Positions 1-8,143 are shown, numbered from the stretch's first letter. The stretch: 60,172 bases of DNA from Lacrimispora saccharolytica (GCA_016899975.1 JACJJN010000021.1:1-60172), one strand, 5' to 3'. Made by a program: numbers and translations. Notes: generated by a model not told the origin, from the sequence alone.

Positions 1-116
1 GGTTCCTCCCATGGTAAAACGTAGGCAGTATTATGAGACTTTGGAGCTGGTGGCATAGTCAGTGATATCCTTGAGAAAAATGTGTCAACTAATCTTGACA
101 ATATCAGTGTATATCC

Positions 117-1187
117 ATGTCATTCTCAATGGAAAATCAGGAAAATACAAAAACAAACCGCAGCGAACATGCGGCACACTGCGGCGAATCAGATTTGAAC
201 GTTTCTTTCAGTGGAAATTTCTGGGGACATAACAGCAGAGAGCATGCTGGAGCAAAAATACCGGTAAATAAGCAGTTCCAATGGGCTGGACGCCGCTGCC
301 TGATCCCCGCTGCCTATTCCTGCGGCAAAGGGCTGGTTCTGGATTTCTGTATGGAGATTCCCCCGGAAGAAATCCGCTCTTTTATGGAACACTGGAATCT
401 TACTCCTGAAACCGAAAGAAACCGGCAATTTTCCAGGGAAGAGGAAATGCGTCTTGTTATCGAAAACCCTCTGCACTTCGATTTCAGACCACTGCTCCAG
501 CTCAATGGAAAAGAAATCGCTTCTTCCCATAGCTGCAGTGCGGGCTGGAATCCCTGCCTGCCGGAGATTGCCGCAAAGGAAACGGAAACAAAAAAACTCA
601 TCGACCGCTATCGCCTGGATCCGGATTCCGGATGGATCATCTATCGTTTCGCTTTCCCATGGCACACGAAACGCCGGTCAAAACTGAATACACTTTCTGT
701 TACACTGGAACAGGAACCGGTTTCTGTACCTGGTCCTCATTTTCAGATCAAAGCTGCCGGCGATACGTTTGATTTTGTGTTCCCGGAAAACGGACAGCCA
801 TATACCTTGACGGTACAGAGCTTTGAACAGGAGACCCTGGAATTTCCCAGGTCAACGGAACAGGATCTGGAATTTCCCGCCTGCTGTACTGTGATCGGTT
901 ACACCATTACACCGGAACTGCCAAAAGAAACCCTGACTATTTCAGACTGCGCAGAAAGTGATCCGCCAAGACAAAAATCCAACAGCCCTTCCGCATCCTC
1001 TGCATCAGGCATTTCTTCTTTTGGTTTTATGGTCGGCAACTTTGGCTCTGCCTCCATCACCCCACTGGACGGACTCCGGAGCGCCTGCTCTTCACTGCAT
1101 TTTGAACCAGTGGAAAATGTGGATTGGTTTCTCATCTTTCATGAAAAGCAGTTTGAGGATCTGACTCTTACCCTGATATCCTGCTGA
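117..1187 (+). CDS. hypothetical protein, 356 aa
   Basis: I do not recognise this protein. It is mostly polar and apparently soluble, with no signal peptide or clear membrane segment. The N-terminal 25 residues are rich in Asn, Glu and His, and a Ser/Ala-rich low-complexity stretch lies near residues 285-300, followed by a glycine/phenylalanine patch. The frame is closed upstream by a stop at 96-98. Neither the ATG at 117 nor the one at 129 has a visible ribosome-binding site, so the 5' end is uncertain and the gene may have lost its original start. It converges with the MATE gene, leaving only 3 bases between the stops. Confidence 0.5.
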   Translation: MSFSMENQENTKTNRSEHAAHCGESDLNVSFSGNFWGHNSREHAGAKIPVNKQFQWAGRRCLIPAAYSCGKGLVLDFCMEIPPEEIRSFMEHWNLTPETERNRQFSREEEMRLVIENPLHFDFRPLLQLNGKEIASSHSCSAGWNPCLPEIAAKETETKKLIDRYRLDPDSGWIIYRFAFPWHTKRRSKLNTLSVTLEQEPVSVPGPHFQIKAAGDTFDFVFPENGQPYTLTVQSFEQETLEFPRSTEQDLEFPACCTVIGYTITPELPKETLTISDCAESDPPRQKSNSPSASSASGISSFGFMVGNFGSASITPLDGLRSACSSLHFEPVENVDWFLIFHEKQFEDLTLTLISC

Positions 1188-1190
1188 ATC

Positions 1191-2579
1191 TTATGCGATC
1201 ACCCGGAACTGTTTCCACCTGCCGCGTCGGAAGCGCACCCAGAAAAAGACAGCCCGGATCACCCAGTCCAGACCCATGGCAAGGGCGATTCCGATCACGC
1301 CAAGATTCATCCATATGCCGAAAAGGATTGAGAACACTACCCGGCAGCCGATGGTCGAAAAAAGACTCACATACATGGTAAATTTCACATCCCCGGCAGC
1401 GCGAAGACCATTGGAAAGCGCTCCTGACAACGGATAGAACAACGCGTTGAACAGGTTATGTATGATGACAAGAATCACCACCAGATCCGCCGCTTCTGCA
1501 GAGAGGGCGTAGCCTTTCAGGATCACCGGCGTTGCCAGCAGGATCAGACCGTTCCATAAGACAGACGCAAGAAAGGTAATCCGCAGCAGCTTTTTCATAT
1601 AATACTCTGCCGCATCCGTATCGTCCGCTCCCATACATTGACCGATCACCGTCACAAAGGCAAGGCCAAGCGCGGTTCCCATCAGCGCCGCCACGGACCA
1701 GAAACTCTGTGCCACCCCGTTTGCCGCAATCTGTACCGTTCCGAAAAGCGCCGTGATGCTGCTCAGCGCTACCTTTACCAGCTGGAACAGTCCATTTTCA
1801 ATCCCGTTGGGAACAGCAATCCCGAGAATCCTCTTCACCATACTTCTCTTCCAGCAAAAAATATTTCTCCACTCCAGCCACACTTCATTTTTTCTCCGGA
1901 AGCACAGCGCTGTAATTACTACTGCGGAAAATGCCCTCGCGATCAGAGACGGATATGCCACACCCGCTACTCCCGCATGGAGCACAAAGACACCGATGGC
2001 ATTTCCCACAATATTGATTCCATTGGAGGCAAGAGACAGATACATGGTCACACGGGTTTTTCCCATGCTTCGGTAAATCGCCGCTCCCGCGTTATAGATG
2101 GCGATCGCCGGATAGGAATATGCGGAGATCCTCAGATAGGTAACACAGGCATCCATGACCTCCTGCTCCACCTCGCCAAACAGAAGGCGCAGAATCTGCC
2201 GGTTCAGCACAAGAGAAAAGATCATCACGATCATGGAAAAGACCACGGAGATCATCATAAGCTGTCCGGCTGACACACTCCCGCTCTCCCTGTCGCGGCT
2301 CCCGATATACTGGCTCACCACTACAGCTCCGCCTGCCGCCAGCGCGGAAAACAGAAAGAGAAAAACGGTGTTGAACATATTAACCAGAGACACGCCGGAC
2401 ACGGCAGCCTCGCCTGCATAGCTGACCATAAAAGTATCGGCTACTCCCACCAAAACCGACAAAAGCTGTTCCAGGAACAGCGGAACAATCAGATTTTTCA
2501 GATCCTGATTGGAAAATATCTTTCTGCTGTCCTCCAGTGTCTGTTTTGGTCCTGTCAATTTGAGTAAAAATTCTTTCAT
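1191..2579 (-). CDS. MATE family efflux transporter
   Basis: This 462-residue polytopic membrane protein has the length and about 12 hydrophobic segments of the multidrug and toxic compound extrusion family. Members export cationic drugs or metabolites by Na+ or H+ antiport. The N-terminal stretch around LIVPLFLEQLLSVLVG, followed by DTFMVSYAG, is characteristic of the family, and a related pattern recurs in the second half, as expected for two six-helix bundles. The ATG follows a purine-rich AAAGGA. A TAGACA/TATAAT promoter lies just upstream, so it is probably transcribed alone. The substrate cannot be read from the sequence. Confidence 0.9.
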   Translation of the reverse strand: MKEFLLKLTGPKQTLEDSRKIFSNQDLKNLIVPLFLEQLLSVLVGVADTFMVSYAGEAAVSGVSLVNMFNTVFLFLFSALAAGGAVVVSQYIGSRDRESGSVSAGQLMMISVVFSMIVMIFSLVLNRQILRLLFGEVEQEVMDACVTYLRISAYSYPAIAIYNAGAAIYRSMGKTRVTMYLSLASNGINIVGNAIGVFVLHAGVAGVAYPSLIARAFSAVVITALCFRRKNEVWLEWRNIFCWKRSMVKRILGIAVPNGIENGLFQLVKVALSSITALFGTVQIAANGVAQSFWSVAALMGTALGLAFVTVIGQCMGADDTDAAEYYMKKLLRITFLASVLWNGLILLATPVILKGYALSAEAADLVVILVIIHNLFNALFYPLSGALSNGLRAAGDVKFTMYVSLFSTIGCRVVFSILFGIWMNLGVIGIALAMGLDWVIRAVFFWVRFRRGRWKQFRVIA

Positions 2580-2619
2580 CTCTATTTATCCATCCTTTAA
2601 GCAATCTAACTATATTTTT

Positions 2620-2648
2620 ATTATAGATTTGGTGTTTCGTTATGTCTA
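2620..2648 (-). promoter_or_regulatory. sigma-A type promoter of the MATE gene
   Basis: On the minus strand a TAGACA -35 element and a TATAAT -10 element are separated by exactly 17 bp, about 40 bp upstream of the MATE start codon. Confidence 0.7.
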
Positions 2649-2703
2649 ATACTTTTGTTTTATGTTTTTAAATGCTTATCAGGCATGGGTTTTGTACAGC
2701 TTC

Positions 2704-2745
2704 ATAAGAAAACAGCCAGTGGGACCGCCACTGACTGTTTTCTTA
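2704..2745. terminator. bidirectional hairpin terminator
   Basis: A long inverted repeat pairs ATAAGAAAACAG with CTGTTTTCTTAT around a CAGTGG/CCACTG inner stem. It lies between the aldo/keto reductase remnant and the MATE promoter and would end the minus-strand remnant transcript. Confidence 0.65.
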
Positions 2746-2803
2746 TCCGTATATTTCTTTTTCGACACCGGAATTTTCCTTTCTGCCAAATTCCTTCCTC
2801 TTA

Positions 2804-3283
2804 TCAGTCATGAATTTTCATGGTATGCAGCATTTTGACAAATCCCGGATCGCTGTGATCCACGATCTCGCTGTGTCCGAGATCCATTTTTGCGATCTCC
2901 GCCATATCCTCATCACTGAGCTGGAAATCCCAGATGTTCAGGTTCTGTTCCATACGCTCCTTGTGAACGGATTTCGGGATAACGGTTACACCTCTCTGTA
3001 CGTTCCAGCGCAGAGCTACCTGAGCCGCAGTCTTTCCGTACTTCTCGCCGATAGCGGTCAGTACCGGATGAGTGAAGATACCATGGTTGCCTTCTGCAAA
3101 AGGACCCCATGCCTCCGGATGAACGCCATACTCTTTCATAAGCGCCAGAGCGTTTTCCTGCTGGAAGAACGGATGCAGCTCTACCTGATTGACTGCAGGC
3201 ATAACATCTACGGTCTCACACAGGTCCGCCAGACGGTTCGGGTAGAAATTGCAGACACCGATGGCTTTCAGTTTTCCTCCTGT
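2804..3283 (-). pseudogene. aldo/keto reductase, N-terminal half missing
   Basis: The readable part matches the C-terminal half of an NADPH-dependent aldo/keto reductase (about 155 of the usual 270-290 residues). It starts inside the strand typically written GKLKAIGVCNF, continues with NQVELHPF and contains the cofactor-binding IPKSVHKERMEQN. The frame runs upstream into a stop at 3308-3310 without a start codon, so the catalytic Asp/Tyr/Lys part of the barrel is gone. The breakpoint is immediately beside the regulatory region of the divergent LysR gene, which suggests a deletion that removed the promoter-proximal half. The remnant is unlikely to encode an active enzyme. Confidence 0.8.
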
Positions 3284-3354
3284 TTTCCTTTTCTGAATTT
3301 TTCACCAATAATTTTCTGATCAGAATTACATTCACACAATAATTATGCTATACT

Positions 3355-3368
3355 TAAGAATATTCTTA
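3355..3368. promoter_or_regulatory. perfect palindrome, candidate LysR site
   Basis: TAAGAATATTCTTA is a perfect 14-bp palindrome in the AT-rich region between the aldo/keto reductase remnant and the LysR gene. Its T-N-A symmetry fits a LysR-type recognition site. Confidence 0.45.
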
Positions 3369-3437
3369 TGTATCATCCTAGCACTTTTGATTATAAGGCG
3401 GTTCTGCCGGGATGTACACTACATGATTGTTATACTG

Positions 3438-3455
3438 CATAAGCATTTGCTTATG
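3438..3455. promoter_or_regulatory. 8-2-8 inverted repeat before the LysR gene
   Basis: CATAAGCA and TGCTTATG are perfect inverted copies separated by two bases. They lie just downstream of a possible -10 (TATACT at 3431-3436) and directly before the ribosome-binding site of the LysR gene, a position suited to autorepression. Confidence 0.5.
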
Positions 3456-3477
3456 ATAAAGAGAAAGGAACTTGGAT

Positions 3478-4335
3478 ATGGACATCACACAGCTTCAATA
3501 TTTCAAACTGATCGCAGAGACAGGTTCACTGACCAAAGCTGCCGGGATCCTTCATATTTCCCAGCCGGCTATGAGTGCGATGCTGAAAAAATTTGAGGAA
3601 GAGCTTGGTGCTGAGCTTTTTGACAGAAGCGCGAACCGGATCCACCTGAACAAGACCGGGGAGATTGCCCTGATCCATGTCAACACGATCCTGAGAAATA
3701 TTGAACAGATGCGGGCTGACGTAAAAAGCGCGTCTCAGGAGAATCTGACGTTATCCGTTGCTTTTTGTGATCCCGGCGTGCGATGGTTCTGCGTTCCCCG
3801 TTTTTCTCTTGCCCATCCTGAGGTCATTCTGAAAGATGAATTATACGAAGGAACAGAAGCATCAAAACTTTTAAAGGAGCGGATCTACGACCTGATCGTT
3901 ACGCCTGAAAAAGTACCGGACAGTTCCGTCAAAAGCACACCTTTTCTGAAGGATCAGGTGTTTCTCTCCGTACCGGAGGACAGTTCCCTGCTGAAATATG
4001 AAACAATTTCTGTAAAAGACATTCCTGCACAGCCCATGCTGTATCCCCAGATCGGAGGCTATTTCCTGTCTCAGATGGAGCGGCTGATCGCAGAAAATCA
4101 TCTCCCCATTACGCTACTGAAGAATAATTTTAATATTTACCAGCACCTGATCCGCAGCACCAACTTTCTCGCAACCATTTCCAGACTATCCGTAGATCTG
4201 AGAAATGACGGAACACATCGAAAACTGATCCCGATGAGTGATCCGGAACTGAATGTAACCTTTTATCTCTCGTATCTGACTTCAAACAGAGACAAAGTCA
4301 TAAAGTTTTTAACATGGGGGAAAGAGCTTTGCTGA
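3478..4335 (+). CDS. LysR family transcriptional regulator
   Basis: The first 60 residues form the LysR winged helix-turn-helix (MDITQLQYFKLIAETGSLTK, then AAGILHISQPAMS). The rest has the effector-binding periplasmic-protein-like fold, giving 285 residues in total. I chose the ATG at 3478 rather than the in-frame TTG at 3472 because AGAAAGGA sits 8 bases before it. It is divergent from the truncated aldo/keto reductase, its probable original target, and two palindromes lie in the shared gap. Inducer unknown. Confidence 0.85.
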   Translation: MDITQLQYFKLIAETGSLTKAAGILHISQPAMSAMLKKFEEELGAELFDRSANRIHLNKTGEIALIHVNTILRNIEQMRADVKSASQENLTLSVAFCDPGVRWFCVPRFSLAHPEVILKDELYEGTEASKLLKERIYDLIVTPEKVPDSSVKSTPFLKDQVFLSVPEDSSLLKYETISVKDIPAQPMLYPQIGGYFLSQMERLIAENHLPITLLKNNFNIYQHLIRSTNFLATISRLSVDLRNDGTHRKLIPMSDPELNVTFYLSYLTSNRDKVIKFLTWGKELC

Positions 4336-4384
4336 GCCTCCTTCTTCCCTTTCATTCACATATGTCAAACCTGGAGGTATCTAT

Positions 4385-5290
4385 ATGGAATTCCGTGTAC
4401 TGAAATATTTTCTGATGGTTGCCAGAGAGGAAAACATCACCCACGCCGCAGAGCTTCTTCACATCACACAGCCGACGCTGTCAAGGCAGATGATCCAGCT
4501 GGAAGAAGAGCTGGGCGTAAAGCTGTTCCAGCGGAGCAAACACCGTATCATACTGACCGAAGACGGCATGCTGCTGCGCCGCCGCGCCGAGGAAATCGTA
4601 GCGCTGGCGGAAAAAACCATGGAAGATATGCAGCACAAAACCACTCAGCTGACAGGAAAAATATCCATCGGAAGCGGTGAGCTGAAGAGTTCCCGGTTTC
4701 TCGCAGAGCTGATCGCGTCCTTTCACAACGAACACCCTCAGGTGCAGTTTGAAATCTACAGCGGCAATTCCGACAACATCAAGGAACGGATCGACCGGGG
4801 GATCCTTGATCTGGGACTTCTGTCAGAGCCGGTGGACATCTCAAAATATAATTTTGTCCGCACTCCGTTCAAAGAGCGCTGGGGCGTTCTGGTAAATGAT
4901 GATTCTGAGCTTGCAGAAAAAAAGGAAGTGACTCCCAAAGACGTCAGCCGCTACCCTATAATCATGACTCAACGCGAACTGGTGCGGAATGAACTGATGA
5001 GCTGGTTCGGAGATTACGCGGACCAGCTTCAGAATGTCGCAGCTGGTAATCTCCTTTACAACATGGCGGCACTTGCCAGATGCCGGCTGGGTATTGCGGT
5101 CACAATCGAGCTGAATTGTTCCTATGACGGTCTTCGCTTTATCCCTTTTCAGCCGGCGCTTGAGACAGGCACCGTCCTCGTCTGGAAAAAGGCACAGGTT
5201 TTCTCCCCTGCCGGAAACGCATTTATCAATTATGCCAGACATTATCTGGAGGATCTTGCTCCGACCCTCCGAAGCAGTTTTCCCGCATAA
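4385..5290 (+). CDS. LysR family transcriptional regulator
   Basis: A 301-residue LysR-type regulator with an N-terminal helix-turn-helix (MEFRVLKYFLMVAREENITH, then AAELLHITQPTLSRQ) and a C-terminal effector domain containing a typical SGELKSSRFLAELI strand-helix start. A GGAGGT site lies 6 bases before the ATG. It follows the previous LysR gene by about 50 bases in the same direction, so the two may be co-transcribed. Its 3' end overlaps the 3' end of the convergent DUF4405 gene by 49 bases. Its target is not evident from context. Confidence 0.87.
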   Translation: MEFRVLKYFLMVAREENITHAAELLHITQPTLSRQMIQLEEELGVKLFQRSKHRIILTEDGMLLRRRAEEIVALAEKTMEDMQHKTTQLTGKISIGSGELKSSRFLAELIASFHNEHPQVQFEIYSGNSDNIKERIDRGILDLGLLSEPVDISKYNFVRTPFKERWGVLVNDDSELAEKKEVTPKDVSRYPIIMTQRELVRNELMSWFGDYADQLQNVAAGNLLYNMAALARCRLGIAVTIELNCSYDGLRFIPFQPALETGTVLVWKKAQVFSPAGNAFINYARHYLEDLAPTLRSSFPA

Positions 5291-5781
5291 TAAGAGAGAA
5301 TCGCCCACAGCCCCATCATGCCAAGGTATTCCGCGAAAAAAGAAAGCAAAGGCTGTTCCATATCAAAGAAAACAAAATGGGTCCGCAAAAACAGATAAGA
5401 TGCAATATCATGTTTGACAAAGGCAAACACTCCATACACACAGAGCCCTGCCGCCAGGATCCGCAGGATCCATGTCCGGATCCTGGAAGGGTTCTGAATG
5501 CAGAATGCTTTTCGGATCATTCCCATGATCATGCCCCAGTGAAGCCCCAGATGCAGCACATTCAACAAGGTCTGCAGAACACGCAGCTGCGTATAGTTCC
5601 CTCTGAACAGACCCCCATACCACTTCCGATTCAGCACATGATGAAAAAGGAAGAGGATAAAGACTGCAAGTCCCATCCATTCATGAGCTGTCTCTCCCAC
5701 CAGCAGATACGCCATCAAAAGAAACAGCAAAACGGTCATTGCCAGATCCACAAGAATTTTCAGTATCATTTTAGGCTTCAA
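5242..5781 (-). CDS. DUF4405-like membrane protein
   Basis: A 179-residue protein with about four hydrophobic helices. HEW and FHHVLNRKWY after helix two, and LHWG in a later helix, carry histidines spaced like those of the DUF4405 (cytochrome b561-like) family, where such residues can coordinate haem. Function is unknown; a small membrane electron-transfer protein is plausible. It has its own promoter upstream and overlaps the end of the convergent LysR gene by 49 bases. Confidence 0.65.
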   Translation of the reverse strand: MKPKMILKILVDLAMTVLLFLLMAYLLVGETAHEWMGLAVFILFLFHHVLNRKWYGGLFRGNYTQLRVLQTLLNVLHLGLHWGMIMGMIRKAFCIQNPSRIRTWILRILAAGLCVYGVFAFVKHDIASYLFLRTHFVFFDMEQPLLSFFAEYLGMMGLWAILSYYAGKLLRRVGARSSR

Positions 5782-5820
5782 AAAAAATCCCTCCTATCCC
5801 TGTTACTTTTCTTTAAACTT

Positions 5821-5849
5821 AGCATACCGATTTTTCCTTTTCATGTCTA
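5821..5849 (-). promoter_or_regulatory. promoter of the DUF4405 gene
   Basis: Minus-strand TAGACA and TATGCT are separated by 17 bp, about 40 bp before the DUF4405 start. The -35 context (ATTAGACAT) resembles that of the MATE promoter. Confidence 0.5.
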
Positions 5850-5910
5850 ATACTCATGTTGAATTATGAAGCATTCCTTTCAGGCATTTATCAGAATCCA
5901 ATATAAGCAT

Positions 5911-5939
5911 TAGACACCATTTTATTTAAGGACTACAAT
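5911..5939 (+). promoter_or_regulatory. promoter of the merR-cupin-CMD operon
   Basis: TAGACA and TACAAT with a 17-bp spacer lie about 90 bp before the MerR start codon. The DUF4405 and MerR units are therefore divergent, with about 60 bp between their promoters. Confidence 0.5.
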
Positions 5940-6026
5940 GAAATTGTTCCAAAAAGGACGCCTGTATTTTATATGGACACTCTTCCATGCGAACAAAGAA
6001 AACGCTGTTCTGAGAGGAGGGAACAA

Positions 6027-6386
6027 ATGACGATCAACGAAGCAAGCGAGCGTTATCACATACCTCTTGAGATTCTTCAGGAGTATGAGCGCTGGGGACT
6101 GTGCGGAGCGGTCAAAAAAGTAATGGGAGCCTGGCAGTACGATGACACAGACCTGGAACGTCTGAGCATGATCATGACCCTTCACGATATCGGGTTTGAA
6201 AACGCAGAGACAGAGGCTTACATGAAACTTCTGCTGGAGCCGAAGAACAACAGTGACCAGTGTCTGAAAATGCTCGAAGAAAAACGGCGGGCTCTGCTGG
6301 ATGATATCCATTTTCGAGAGAAACAGATCAGCACGCTGGATTATCTCCGCTATCAGATCCGCAGCGGCGAAGAAAATACAATTTAA
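6027..6386 (+). CDS. MerR family transcriptional regulator
   Basis: This 119-residue protein has the MerR helix-turn-helix (MTINEASERYHIPLEILQEY, then ERWGL) followed by the DDTDLERL and MTLHDIGF helices and a C-terminal coiled dimerisation helix. The usual Cys ligands of metal sensors are absent. I placed the start at 6027 because GAGGAGGG is 6-7 bases upstream; the frame is open further up. It is the first gene of an operon with a cupin and a carboxymuconolactone decarboxylase-like protein and probably regulates them. Confidence 0.8.
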   Translation: MTINEASERYHIPLEILQEYERWGLCGAVKKVMGAWQYDDTDLERLSMIMTLHDIGFENAETEAYMKLLLEPKNNSDQCLKMLEEKRRALLDDIHFREKQISTLDYLRYQIRSGEENTI

Positions 6387-6399
6387 GGAGGTTCTTGCT

Positions 6400-6837
6400 A
6401 TGAAGATTCAGGACAAAGAAACATTCGACAAAGTAAACGTATTTGGGCTCGGACAGGAAAATTCCGCTTTTGCCCAGTATTTTATCGGAAATTCCTACTT
6501 AAACCCGCTGACAAAACCGGGCGAGAGTCCGATTTTCCTTTCCAACGTCACCTTTGAACCAGGCTGCCGCAACAACTGGCACATCCATCACGCAAAGACC
6601 GGCGGCGGACAGATCCTCATCTGCACTGCAGGAAGCGGCTGGTATCAGGAAGAAGGCAAAGCTCCCGTGAGCCTGGAACCGGGAACTGTCATCGTGATCC
6701 CGCCGGAAGTAAAACACTGGCACGGCGCCAAAGCTGACAGCTGGTTCTCCCACATCGCATTCGAGGTTCCGGGAACCGAGACCAGCAACGAGTGGCTGGA
6801 AGAAGTGGACGACGACGCTTATTCAAAATTGCAGTAA
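6400..6837 (+). CDS. cupin domain protein
   Basis: A 145-residue single-domain cupin. The first cupin motif is visible as NWHIHHAKTGGGQ and the second as GTVIVIPPEVKHWHG, supplying the histidines for a metal site. An AAGGAGG site lies 7 bases before the ATG, and the gene follows merR by 13 bases. Small cupins paired with carboxymuconolactone decarboxylase-like proteins are common in Firmicutes. The pair is thought to act on small redox-active or aromatic compounds, but the substrate is unknown. Confidence 0.85.
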   Translation: MKIQDKETFDKVNVFGLGQENSAFAQYFIGNSYLNPLTKPGESPIFLSNVTFEPGCRNNWHIHHAKTGGGQILICTAGSGWYQEEGKAPVSLEPGTVIVIPPEVKHWHGAKADSWFSHIAFEVPGTETSNEWLEEVDDDAYSKLQ

Positions 6838-6895
6838 AAGAGCTTCGGACGTCATGCGGTCTTTATTCTAAAAACAGTTCATGGAGGAAATCATA

Positions 6896-7585
6896 ATGAG
6901 AAATTATAAACAGACAGATCCGGAATTTACGGAGCGTTTTGAACATTTTGCTTTTGATGAAGTTGTCAATGAAGAGGGACAGCAGCTCGACGATATCACC
7001 CGTCACATGGCGATCACAGCCACTCTGATCGGCTGCCAGGGGATTGATGAATTCCGCCTTGAAGTACCCCGCGCCCTGGACGCTGGACTGACTCCTGTCA
7101 TGCTGAAGGAAGTCGTCTACCAGGCTGTAGACTATCTCGGAATCGGACGTGTCCGTCCGTTCCTGGACGCTGTAAATGATATCCTCTCTTCCCGCGGCGT
7201 GGAACTGCCCCTTGAAAATCAGGCGACGACTACGATGGAAAACCGTCTGGAAAAAGGCGCTCAGGCACAGGCAGATATCTTTGGTCCCCAGATGCTGGAA
7301 GCATGGAAAACAGGACATATCAACCGCTGGCTTGCCTCAAACTGCTTCGGCGACTACTACACCCGCACAGGGCTCGACTTAAAGCAGCGTGAGATGATCA
7401 CCTTCTGTTTCCTTGCCGCTCAGGGCGGATGCGAACCGCAGCTTATCGCCCACTCCAAGGGCAATATGAATCTGGGCAATGACAAGGCATTCCTGATCAA
7501 GGTGGTTTCCCAGTGTCTGCCTTATATCGGATATCCAAGAAGCTTAAACGCAGTCACCTGTATCAATAAAGCCGCGGAGGATTAA
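6896..7585 (+). CDS. carboxymuconolactone decarboxylase family protein, two-domain
   Basis: At 229 residues this is about twice the size of a single AhpD/CMD domain. Two repeats are visible: RHMAITATLIGCQGIDEF near residues 40-58 and KQREMITFCFLAAQGGC near 160-178. The CxxC redox pair of AhpD is not present, so peroxidase-type activity is doubtful. GGAGG lies 8 bases before the chosen ATG at 6896. It is the third gene of the merR-cupin operon and ends in an inverted repeat that lacks a plus-strand T-run. Confidence 0.82.
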   Translation: MRNYKQTDPEFTERFEHFAFDEVVNEEGQQLDDITRHMAITATLIGCQGIDEFRLEVPRALDAGLTPVMLKEVVYQAVDYLGIGRVRPFLDAVNDILSSRGVELPLENQATTTMENRLEKGAQAQADIFGPQMLEAWKTGHINRWLASNCFGDYYTRTGLDLKQREMITFCFLAAQGGCEPQLIAHSKGNMNLGNDKAFLIKVVSQCLPYIGYPRSLNAVTCINKAAED

Positions 7586-7595
7586 CCCCGGAAAA

Positions 7596-7643
7596 ATGAA
7601 TGAGAGCGCAGCCGGTTTTCTTACCTGCTGCGCTCTTATTCAT
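7596..7643 (-). terminator. hairpin terminator, T-run on the minus strand
   Basis: GAATGAGAGCGCAGC pairs with GCTGCGCTCTTATTC (one wobble). On the minus strand the stem is followed by ATTTTTCC; on the plus strand it is followed by A residues. It therefore looks like a second terminator for a minus-strand transcript, although it may also halt the plus-strand operon. Confidence 0.6.
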
Positions 7644-7750
7644 AAAAAAACAGAAAGATATTTGGCAGGTGTGCCCCTTCCCGCATTTCTTTTGACCCAA
7701 AGGGTGCGTAGCAGCACAATCTCTACTTCAAATATCTCTCTGCTTAACGT
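7644..7750 (-). ncRNA. candidate small structured RNA, about 107 nt
   Basis: A complete transcription unit without an ORF is visible on the minus strand. There is a promoter at 7757-7785, then a sequence closed by a 14-bp stem pairing 7729-7742 with 7651-7664 (one G-U). Seven T residues follow directly. Inside the stem, TGTGC/GCACA, CGCA/TGCG and CCC-TTT-GGG can form further nested helices. It lacks the GGAAGGAAGCAGCC loop of SRP RNA and is too short for 6S RNA. I could not assign it to a family I know. Ends are inferred from the promoter and T-run. Confidence 0.55.
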
Positions 7751-7756
7751 ACTCCT

Positions 7757-7785
7757 ATTATAGCGCTTTTATTCCTTTTTGTAAA
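7757..7785 (-). promoter_or_regulatory. strong promoter of the candidate small RNA
   Basis: Minus-strand TTTACA and a perfect TATAAT are separated by 17 bp. It points into the structured RNA and away from any coding gene. Confidence 0.65.
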
Positions 7786-8055
7786 GTACACTATTTTTTC
7801 CCATTAAACTGCTATTTTTTTCTATCGTTTTTCTTAGATTACGCTCACGAATTCTATAAAATGTCATTACAGAATTTTTCAAACCTTTTTCATCTATTTC
7901 AAGTGCAATCCTCACAACAACATTCAGATTAGTACCTTGTAATTTTTTCTCAAAAAATCAGGTACATTCCTTTGTTCAAAATGCTCATACCAGTGACATA
8001 CTATCTTGTATGCCGAAAGGAAACGAGGAAAGAGTACCAAGCACTGTTTTCGGCA
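7769..8055 (-). pseudogene. AT-rich gene relic, frameshifted
   Basis: On the minus strand an open frame without a start codon contains HWYEHFEQRNVPDFL. It then loses frame at a run of six T, and continues in another frame through NVVVRIALEIDEKGLKNSV and FYRIRERNLRKTIEKN to a stop at 7769. Joining the frames with one inserted base gives about 95 plausible residues. I do not recognise the family. Base composition is far more AT-rich than the surrounding genes, which suggests imported DNA. Its 3' end overlaps the small-RNA promoter. Confidence is low because it may not be coding. Confidence 0.3.
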
Positions 8056-8089
8056 CTATGAAAATGTATGAGGAATGTTTCATATAAAA

Positions 8090-8127
8090 GGAGAGAAAGA
8101 CGGCCAACAATAACCGTCTTTCTCTCC
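8090..8127 (-). terminator. terminator of the 8.1-8.7 kb gene pair
   Basis: A perfect 14-bp stem (GGAGAGAAAGACGG with CCGTCTTTCTCTCC) and a 10-base loop are followed on the minus strand by TTTTATAT. Confidence 0.8.
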
Positions 8128-8143
8128 CCGTTTTGACATTTGA

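Noticed and set aside
2-58. C-terminal end of a plus-strand gene cut by the window start
   Set aside because: Only 18 codons before a TAG are visible and nothing identifies them as coding.
3272-3292. AGGAGG before a CTG as a new translation start for the truncated aldo/keto reductase
   Set aside because: CTG initiation is rare and the product would lack half of the barrel and the catalytic residues.
7644-7750. SRP (4.5S) RNA or 6S RNA
   Set aside because: The conserved GGAAGGAAGCAGCC loop of SRP RNA is absent, and the length and bulge pattern do not fit 6S RNA, so it is left unassigned.
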